The translations under genes were made by a program, and so were the position numbers. The notes under the pieces are model-generated. The model was not told the DNA's origin, made no database searches, and saw only the letters and a program-made list of their open reading frames with translations. Positions 5,182 to 10,124 of a stretch of 10,124 nucleotides of DNA are shown here, in pieces. Position 1 is the stretch's first letter, and each line of letters starts with the position of its first letter. The stretch spans positions 1-10,124 of the forward strand of contig JAUVBO010000040.1 of NCBI GenBank assembly GCA_030591195.1. Direction: 5' to 3'. This DNA is from Pseudomonadota bacterium. Lineage in GTDB: Bacteria > Myxococcota > Polyangia > GCA-2747355 > JACKDQ01.

Positions 5182-8040
5182 TCAGAAGATGACCACCACC
5201 CGGCCACGCCCCCCGTCGTGGGATGGATCACCGAGGATCAGGTCGGGGAATCCGTCCTGGTCGATGTCTTTGGCCACGGTGATCAGCGGTCCGAGGTACC
5301 CCGAGTCGGGCGGCGCGAGATAGACGAAGCCCGGGCTGGAGACGTCGAGCGTCGGCATCGGGCTCGCGCCGTCGAGGCGGAGCACGCCGCCCGGGCCGCC
5401 CGGTAGCGACTCGGCGCCGACCAGCAGGTCGGCCCGTCCGTCCTGGTTCAGGTCGACGCCGGTGGTCTCGGCGACGCACGCCAGGCCGATGCCGAGGCGC
5501 GGCGCCGTCACACCGGAGAGGGTGTTTCTGATCGTCGCCACCGCGTCGGCAGCGGACGCGGGGGCCCCGGCGCCGAAGCGGAACAGGTAGACCGCTCCGC
5601 CGTCGGCGTCGACGGTGGAGTCGCTGGCGGCGAACTCGATCGTGCCGTCGCCGTTGATGTCGCCGACCACGGCCACCGCCTCGCCGAAGCTGGTGTTTTC
5701 GGTGTCGCCGGCGATGGTGTTCACCCGGGGGCCCGAGAGGCTGAGGTTCTCCGGCAAGATCGCGGCGCGCCCGGCCCCCCTGAGCACGTGCACCGCGCCT
5801 CGTGGCTGGGAGGACTGCTCGGTGGCGCTGGCCGAGATCAGCAGGTCGGCGAAGTTATCGCCGTCGAGCGACGCGCCGCCGCAGAGGGCCCCGCCGAAGT
5901 CGTCCGAAGCCTTGCCGCCCAGCAGCCGCACGCCGGCTCCGGTGGGCACCGCGGTCGATGTCGGCAGCTGGAGCGTGCCCTGGACCATCGGCGCGAGGGC
6001 CGCGTCACCGTGAACGATCCACAGCTCGGCCGTGTCGCCGAGGTCATCGCGGTAGGCGATGGCCAGATCGCTCGCTCCGTCGCCGTCGAAGTCACCGGCG
6101 CTGGTCGCCCCGACGATCCGGCCTCCCGGTGCGCCCGGGCCACCAGCGAGGGTGTAGACCGCCTCCGCGCCGCTACCGGCCACGACGTCCGTGCGCTGGA
6201 GCGGCACCGGCCGGCCGAGGTAGATATAGACGCGAGCCGCGCTGGTGTCACCGTGAGCCGCGACCACGGCGAGATCTGCGTAGCCGTCCTGGCCGTCGAA
6301 GGCCGGCAGGGTGGCCACGCCAGCGCCGAGCTGCCCGCCGTCGACCGTACCGACGAAGAACTTCGTCGGTTGCCGCGGGTAGCCGTTGAGGTGGCCGAGG
6401 TAGATCGCGACCCGTCCCCGGCCGCCACCGTGCCCGGGGTCACCCACGGCCAGGTCGGTGTGACCGTCGCCGTTGAAGTCGCCAGCGGTGACCCGCTCGC
6501 CCCACGCGCTGTCGGCGTTGGTGCCGGCGCGCAGCTGGCGAGCGAGGTCCACCGTCAGCGGCGCGTCTGGCGGGTGGGCCGCCTCGGAGCCGTTGTCCAC
6601 CAGGTCGACGGCCCTGAGGGCGAAGTCGTAGTCTTCGCCCAGCGGGACGCTGGTCGTGGCGCAGAGCGGCGCGCTGGAAGCGGCGGCGGGGATCGTCTGG
6701 ACCTTGGTGCCGATGTCCCAGTTGGCCGCGGTCAGTGGCATGCCGATCGCGTAGCGCAGGTCGTAGAACGCCACGCCCGAGCCGGTGTCGTCCGCCGCGG
6801 TCCAGCAACAGGCGACCTTGCCGGCGCGCCGGTCGATCACCTCGCAGTCGAAGTCGTCGGGCGTCTCGGGCGCGTAGGAGTCGACGAACAGCCTGGTCAC
6901 CGGACTGCTGCCGACGTTGCCGCTGGCGGTCTCGGCGCAGATCGCCTCGAGCTCGACCTCTCCTTCGGGCAAGGGGAAACCGGTGAAGTGCGCCCGGCCC
7001 GCGGTCGCCGCCGTGGTCGTCGTCACGGTGTGGCTCGAGCTGGCGTCGACGCGGCTACCCTCGACGCGCAGGGTCACCCGATTCACCAGCAGGCCGGTGA
7101 GCACCTCGATGTTGGCCTGCATTCCCGGCTGGACCAGATCGGCGTCGTGGGCGACCCCGACGCCGCCGAGGCCGGCCGAGGTGCCGACGGTCGCCGGCGT
7201 GATTCGGACGCTGCAGCTGGGCCGGCTGGATGTCACCGAGATCGTCGCGGTGCAGGTGCGCTCGACGCCGCCGCGAGTGACCCGACCGGTCAGCACCACC
7301 TGGTCGCCGATCTCGAGTGCCCTGCCGGGGAAGAACGCCTGGCCCGCGGCATCGACCTGCTTCGCCGCGGGGGCCGATGGTCCAGCCTTCAGCTCGATCG
7401 TGGCCTCCGCGGCGTCGGTGGTTCCGACCAGCACGTCGTAGTCGAAGGTCGTGTTGTCCGGGTCGAGGTCGTCGTCGGCCGACAGCGCGGCGCCGTCGGC
7501 GGGGACGATGAAGAAGCACTCTGGCGCTGGCTCGACCGGCAGCCGGCGCTCCGACGGGAGACAGTCGCTGGCGTGAGCCTGGAGCAGCACCTCGGTCAGC
7601 CCCGCGGTCACCGTGACCTCGAAGGAGGCCCTGCCGCCCGCGGCCCGCGCCACGGGGGATGATGCGAGCCGGGTCACGCTGAGGCGGACGCGGGTGCCGT
7701 CGGCCAGGTTCTCGCCGGTCACCGCGACCTCGATCTGGAGCCCGGTGGTACCGACGTCTTGGTCGTCCTCGGGGCCGAGCCGCTCGACCTGGCCCACGGC
7801 AGCGCGCCCGTTGATCGACGCGATGGCGAGCTGGCAGGGGCCGCCGTCGTTCGGCGGGCTGGTATCGACCGGGGCATCGGGAGCGAAGGTCGGGCCGCCG
7901 CCAGCGCACCCGCTGGCGAGGACCACCGCCGCGGCGCCGAGGCCGAGATCGAGCCAGACCCGCCGCGTCGGTCGCTTCGACGCACTTGTGCGGGCAGTCA
8001 GGGGAGCGGGCGACGTACCCGCTTTCGGTACAGACCGCAT
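5182..8040 (-). CDS. Large lipoprotein: three Ig-like repeats, Fn3-like domain, seven-bladed FG-GAP propeller
   Basis: 952 residues from the ATG at 8040. A TTG at 8058 would add six residues and overlaps the likely promoter. Residues 26-45 are basic then hydrophobic, ending in lipobox LASGC (Cys45). An Asp/Pro/Thr tether follows. Residues 67-170, 173-272 and 274-388 are three beta-rich repeats. Each starts and ends with a cysteine (69/160, 175/263, 276/368) and shares an acidic element (EDDQD, DDDLD, HDADL) and a 'G.A.F' strand. Residues 390-500 look like fibronectin type III (PETPDDFDC, ACCWTAADDTGSG, YDFALRAVDLVDNGS). Residues about 505-952 contain seven FG-GAP blades with calcium-loop motifs, for example DFNGDGHTD (521), DFDGDGASD (650), DINGDGTIE (794), DLNQDGRAD (863) and DIDQDGFPD (925), plus weaker ones near 582 and 726. 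The protein ends exactly at the last blade strand, VVVIF. The likely role is surface adhesion or ligand binding. No enzyme motif is seen. Confidence 0.9.
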   Translation of the reverse strand: MRSVPKAGTSPAPLTARTSASKRPTRRVWLDLGLGAAAVVLASGCAGGGPTFAPDAPVDTSPPNDGGPCQLAIASINGRAAVGQVERLGPEDDQDVGTTGLQIEVAVTGENLADGTRVRLSVTRLASSPVARAAGGRASFEVTVTAGLTEVLLQAHASDCLPSERRLPVEPAPECFFIVPADGAALSADDDLDPDNTTFDYDVLVGTTDAAEATIELKAGPSAPAAKQVDAAGQAFFPGRALEIGDQVVLTGRVTRGGVERTCTATISVTSSRPSCSVRITPATVGTSAGLGGVGVAHDADLVQPGMQANIEVLTGLLVNRVTLRVEGSRVDASSSHTVTTTTAATAGRAHFTGFPLPEGEVELEAICAETASGNVGSSPVTRLFVDSYAPETPDDFDCEVIDRRAGKVACCWTAADDTGSGVAFYDLRYAIGMPLTAANWDIGTKVQTIPAAASSAPLCATTSVPLGEDYDFALRAVDLVDNGSEAAHPPDAPLTVDLARQLRAGTNADSAWGERVTAGDFNGDGHTDLAVGDPGHGGGRGRVAIYLGHLNGYPRQPTKFFVGTVDGGQLGAGVATLPAFDGQDGYADLAVVAAHGDTSAARVYIYLGRPVPLQRTDVVAGSGAEAVYTLAGGPGAPGGRIVGATSAGDFDGDGASDLAIAYRDDLGDTAELWIVHGDAALAPMVQGTLQLPTSTAVPTGAGVRLLGGKASDDFGGALCGGASLDGDNFADLLISASATEQSSQPRGAVHVLRGAGRAAILPENLSLSGPRVNTIAGDTENTSFGEAVAVVGDINGDGTIEFAASDSTVDADGGAVYLFRFGAGAPASAADAVATIRNTLSGVTAPRLGIGLACVAETTGVDLNQDGRADLLVGAESLPGGPGGVLRLDGASPMPTLDVSSPGFVYLAPPDSGYLGPLITVAKDIDQDGFPDLILGDPSHDGGRGRVVVIF

Positions 8041-8048
8041 CGTCCTGG

Positions 8049-8057
8049 AGCATAGCA
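8049..8057 (-). promoter_or_regulatory. Possible extended -10 promoter of the FG-GAP lipoprotein gene
   Basis: On the minus strand TGC-TATGCT matches the extended -10 form TGnTATAAT (four of six in the hexamer plus the TG). It ends eight bases before the ATG at 8040, which would give a leader of only about two to three bases. No -35 is evident, which an extended -10 can tolerate. No properly spaced Shine-Dalgarno exists: AGGA is only two bases from the ATG, consistent with near-leaderless translation. Confidence 0.35.
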
Positions 8058-8074
8058 AAAATGGAATCGCTTGC

Positions 8075-8103
8075 TTGGGTTGAGGCCCTCTTCACGTTAT
8101 GTA
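8075..8103 (+). promoter_or_regulatory. Possible promoter of the histidine kinase gene
   Basis: TTGGGT (8075-8080) and TATGTA (8098-8103) are separated by 17 bases, in the A/T-richest part of this divergent spacer. Each hexamer matches only three of six consensus positions, so this is a positional guess. It would give a leader of about 65 bases containing the 8114-8152 stem-loop. Confidence 0.2.
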
Positions 8104-8113
8104 GTCATCAGCA

Positions 8114-8152
8114 GGGCACCGGGCTCGGCGACTGGCTCGTCGGCCGGTGTCC
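8114..8152 (+). other. Strong stem-loop in the leader of the histidine kinase gene
   Basis: GGGCACCGG (8114-8122) pairs with CCGGTGTCC (8144-8152): nine pairs, one of them G-U. Inside, CGAC (8129-8132) pairs with GTCG (8139-8142) around a six-base loop. It ends 22 bases before the kinase ATG. It also contains GGCTCG twice (8122-8127 and 8134-8139). It could be an mRNA control structure or a dyad binding site between the divergent genes. It does not look like an intrinsic terminator because no T tract follows. Confidence 0.4.
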
Positions 8153-8174
8153 CAACTGAAGGTGGTCGGGGACG

Positions 8175-10061
8175 ATGTCTTCCCGGGGAACGATCAACGT
8201 CTCGCTGGCCGTGGTCGGCTGCGCGGCCGCGGCCTCCGCCGCGCTGCGCTGGGTGTTGCCGGTGATCGCCGCGATGGAGCCTGGCAGCGCCGCTGGCGCC
8301 TGCTGGGCCGCGCCGCTGGGTGGTGGCGCGGTGACGCTGGCGTGGCTGGTTCGCGTGCTGCGTGGCGGGCGTGGTGGGCATCGCTCGTTGAGCGATCTGC
8401 CAGGCCAGATCACGGCAGCCTTCGCGCTGTCGACCTTCGCCTTGCTCGGCCTGATCGCGCTCCTCGGTGGCGATCCGATCGCGGCGGTGCGACCGTGGGC
8501 CAGCCTGCTGGCGGCTCCGGCGCTGGTGTCCGCGACGGCGCTGGCGCTGCGCGCGCTGGTGCATCGACCGCTGCTCCAGGAGGTTCGCCACGGGCAAGAG
8601 GCTCGCCACGGAGTGACCGCCGACGACGCTGGTGGGTCGCCGCCGACCGGCCTCGCCGTGCTGTCGATCCGTCCGACCCTGACCCTCGCCGCCTTCGCGC
8701 TCGCCGCGGTGGTCTGCTGCCTGCTCAGTACCCACCTTCACAGCCGGATGCTCGCCGGTGCCGAGCGCCGCGCGGCTCACCGACTGGACGACCTCTCGCG
8801 ACTGGCCACCGCGGTTGGTGAGCGTCTCGACCCGGTGGCGCTCGAGCGCTGGGTCTCCGGCACCGCGCCGATCTTCGCGCCGGATCCGGCGCGCCCCGAC
8901 GGCGCGCCGGAGCGGATCGCCCTGGCTGGCACGCGGGCCACCGCGGACGCGGATCACGAGGACCAGATCGTGATTTCGCTGGCCGACGGGCGCGCGCTCG
9001 CCGTGGTCCAGCGCCGCGACGCGGCGGCGGTCGACGTCGGCCAGAGCGGGGTTGGTGCCCTGCTGCTGCTGATGTCGCTGGTGCTGCTGGCAGTGGCGGT
9101 GGGTGTCGCCAGGGCCCACGGTCGCGACATCGGGCAGGACCTGCGTTCGGTGACCGATCAGGTGGCGAGGATGTCGAGCGACGCCGACGTGGAGCTCGGC
9201 CGGCCCCTGGCGGTCACCTCGGTGGACGAGGTGGGCGACCTGGCCGAGGCCGTGGGCCGGTTGCGTCGCGGTCTCCAGGGCGAGCAGGCCGCGGTCCGCG
9301 CGGCCCAGGCTCGCGCCGAGGAGGCCGAGGCAGCCAAGGCGCGCTTCCTCGCCGACGTCAGCCACGAGCTGCGGACCCCGCTGAGCAACATTCACGGTTT
9401 TTGCCAGACCCTCGCCGGCGGCCTGCACGGGGAGCTCTCCGGCCGCCAGCGCGAGGACATCGAGGTAATCCATGGCGGTGGTCGCCAGCTGCTCGAGCTG
9501 GTCAACGACGTGCTCGACATCTCGGCGATCGACGCTGGCCAGCTGGTGCTCAACCGGCAGCCGGTGGACCTTGGCGCACTGGCCCGGGAGCTGGTCGAGG
9601 GGCAGCGCGCGGTGCTGCGCGCGAAGCGAGGCGAGGAGGTGGAGCTCGTCTGCGAGGTCCAAGACGAGCTGCCAGCGATCAGCGCCGACGGGGCGCGGGT
9701 CCGGCGGGTGCTGGCGAACCTGCTCGCCAACGCGATCAACTTCACCGAGCGGGGGCGAATCTCGGTCCGGGTGACCCTGGGCGACGAGCCGGGCCTCGCC
9801 GGCGCGATGCTCTGCAGCGAGGTACGCGACACGGGCTGCGGGATCAGCGCCGGGTCGCTGCCCCGGATCTTCGACGAGTACCAGCAGGCGGGCGGGTTGA
9901 TCGCCCGGCGCAAGGGCAGCGGCCTCGGCCTGGCGATCTGCCGGCGGCTGGTCGAGCTGCACGGGGGCCGGATCGAGGTTGAGAGCGAGCTCGGTCGCGG
10001 ATCGCGCTTCTCCGTCTCTTGGCCGGTCGCGGGGCCCGGGCTGCCGGCGAGGCGCCGATGA
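8175..10061 (+). CDS. Multi-pass membrane sensor histidine kinase (HAMP-HisKA-HATPase)
   Basis: 628 residues from the ATG at 8175; the Shine-Dalgarno is weak (AAGG 12 bases upstream). The N-terminal third has about five hydrophobic segments (roughly 8-34, 44-62, 79-98, 106-129, 167-186). A soluble region of about 100 residues (188-291) and a sixth membrane segment (292-312) follow. A HAMP linker spans about 313-368 and a helix about 369-390. The HisKA domain carries the phospho-acceptor His397 in [14 protein letters not shown] and continues to about 465. The HATPase domain has the N box NLLANAINF (515-523), G1 DTGCGIS (552-558), F box IFDEYQQ (565-571) and G2 KGSGLGLA (580-587), all intact. 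It should therefore autophosphorylate and pass the phosphate to a response regulator. No receiver domain is present in the protein. The stop codon overlaps the next start (ATGA), so the following gene is translationally coupled. The N-terminal sensor matches no domain I can name. Confidence 0.95.
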   Translation: MSSRGTINVSLAVVGCAAAASAALRWVLPVIAAMEPGSAAGACWAAPLGGGAVTLAWLVRVLRGGRGGHRSLSDLPGQITAAFALSTFALLGLIALLGGDPIAAVRPWASLLAAPALVSATALALRALVHRPLLQEVRHGQEARHGVTADDAGGSPPTGLAVLSIRPTLTLAAFALAAVVCCLLSTHLHSRMLAGAERRAAHRLDDLSRLATAVGERLDPVALERWVSGTAPIFAPDPARPDGAPERIALAGTRATADADHEDQIVISLADGRALAVVQRRDAAAVDVGQSGVGALLLLMSLVLLAVAVGVARAHGRDIGQDLRSVTDQVARMSSDADVELGRPLAVTSVDEVGDLAEAVGRLRRGLQGEQAAVRAAQARAEEAEAAKARFLADVSHELRTPLSNIHGFCQTLAGGLHGELSGRQREDIEVIHGGGRQLLELVNDVLDISAIDAGQLVLNRQPVDLGALARELVEGQRAVLRAKRGEEVELVCEVQDELPAISADGARVRRVLANLLANAINFTERGRISVRVTLGDEPGLAGAMLCSEVRDTGCGISAGSLPRIFDEYQQAGGLIARRKGSGLGLAICRRLVELHGGRIEVESELGRGSRFSVSWPVAGPGLPARRR

Positions 10062-10124
10062 GCGACTCTGCGCTGGGCCAGGTGGTCGGCGGCCTCCGCC
10101 AGCGGATCGCCGGTGCGCGCGCGC
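10058..10124 (+). CDS. Gene translationally coupled to the histidine kinase, N-terminal fragment only
   Basis: The ATG at 10058 overlaps the kinase stop in an ATGA junction, and the frame stays open for 22 codons to the window edge, with peptide start [17 protein letters not shown]. By position this should be the kinase's partner. However, a receiver domain normally opens with a hydrophobic strand and an acidic pair (such as ILVVDDD), which is not seen in these residues. It could be a regulator with an N-terminal extension, a second kinase or an unrelated protein. The product cannot be named from this fragment. Confidence 0.55.
   Translation, partial: MSDSALGQVVGGLRQRIAGARA

Noticed and set aside
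5070..5231. Upstream extension of the vWA gene by 54 codons
   Set aside because: It would overlap the end of the FG-GAP gene and put 60 non-hydrophobic residues before the membrane anchor. A strong Shine-Dalgarno supports the ATG at 5069.
5788..7662. 624-codon open frame on the plus strand opposite the FG-GAP gene
   Set aside because: The minus strand encodes recognisable FG-GAP, Fn3-like and Ig-like domains. The antisense product is compositionally biased (Arg, Gly, Val, Asp) and without motifs.
7055..8095. 346-codon minus-strand frame overlapping the FG-GAP gene start
   Set aside because: It is out of frame with the lipobox and domains, and most of its product is Arg/Pro/Gly-rich shadow sequence.
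8097..9962. 621-codon open frame on the minus strand opposite the histidine kinase
   Set aside because: The plus strand encodes all kinase boxes in order. The antisense product is Arg/Gln/His/Pro-rich low-complexity with no domain, as expected for a shadow frame in GC-rich DNA.
1..10124. CRISPR arrays, tRNA or rRNA genes, insertion sequences, phage or toxin-antitoxin genes
   Set aside because: No regularly spaced direct repeats, cloverleaf-like sequences, transposase motifs or terminal inverted repeats were seen on either strand.

Overview
The window is very GC-rich, close-packed bacterial DNA with Arg/Ala-rich proteins. It carries several sigma-factor-like proteins, exported lipoproteins with Pro/Asp/Thr tethers, a vWA protein and FG-GAP repeats. 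This combination is typical of Myxococcota (myxobacteria, former Deltaproteobacteria). The assignment is inferred from gene content and composition, not from a marker gene.

Layout, left to right. (1) 1-263, minus: N-terminal part of a sigma-70 family (ECF-type) sigma factor, running off the left edge. (2) 330-1484, plus: an exported protein that looks like an outer-membrane beta-barrel, divergent from the sigma gene. (3) 1485-1681: a more A/T-rich spacer. (4) 1682-2818, plus: an exported, very Arg-rich coiled-coil protein. (5) 2843-3508, minus, convergent with the previous gene: a sigma-factor-like protein with a divergent region 4. It is preceded by a 62-residue lipoprotein gene (3557-3745). 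(6) 3846-5069, minus: a membrane-anchored vWA protein with a complete MIDAS motif. (7) 5182-8040, minus: a 952-residue lipoprotein with three Ig-like repeats, an Fn3-like domain and seven FG-GAP blades. (8) 8175-10061, plus, divergent: a multi-pass membrane histidine kinase. Its stop codon overlaps the start of a further gene (10058 onward) that runs off the right edge.

Most products are predicted to act in or on the cell envelope, with two sigma-like regulators and one sensor kinase beside them. The most interesting arrangement is the tandem pair of an FG-GAP propeller lipoprotein and a MIDAS vWA protein. These are the two ligand-binding modules that animal integrin alpha chains combine in one polypeptide, here encoded as separate co-directional genes. 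Whether the two proteins interact cannot be told from the sequence.

I see no tRNA, rRNA, insertion sequence, CRISPR array or phage gene. Promoter calls are eye-made consensus matches and carry low confidence.
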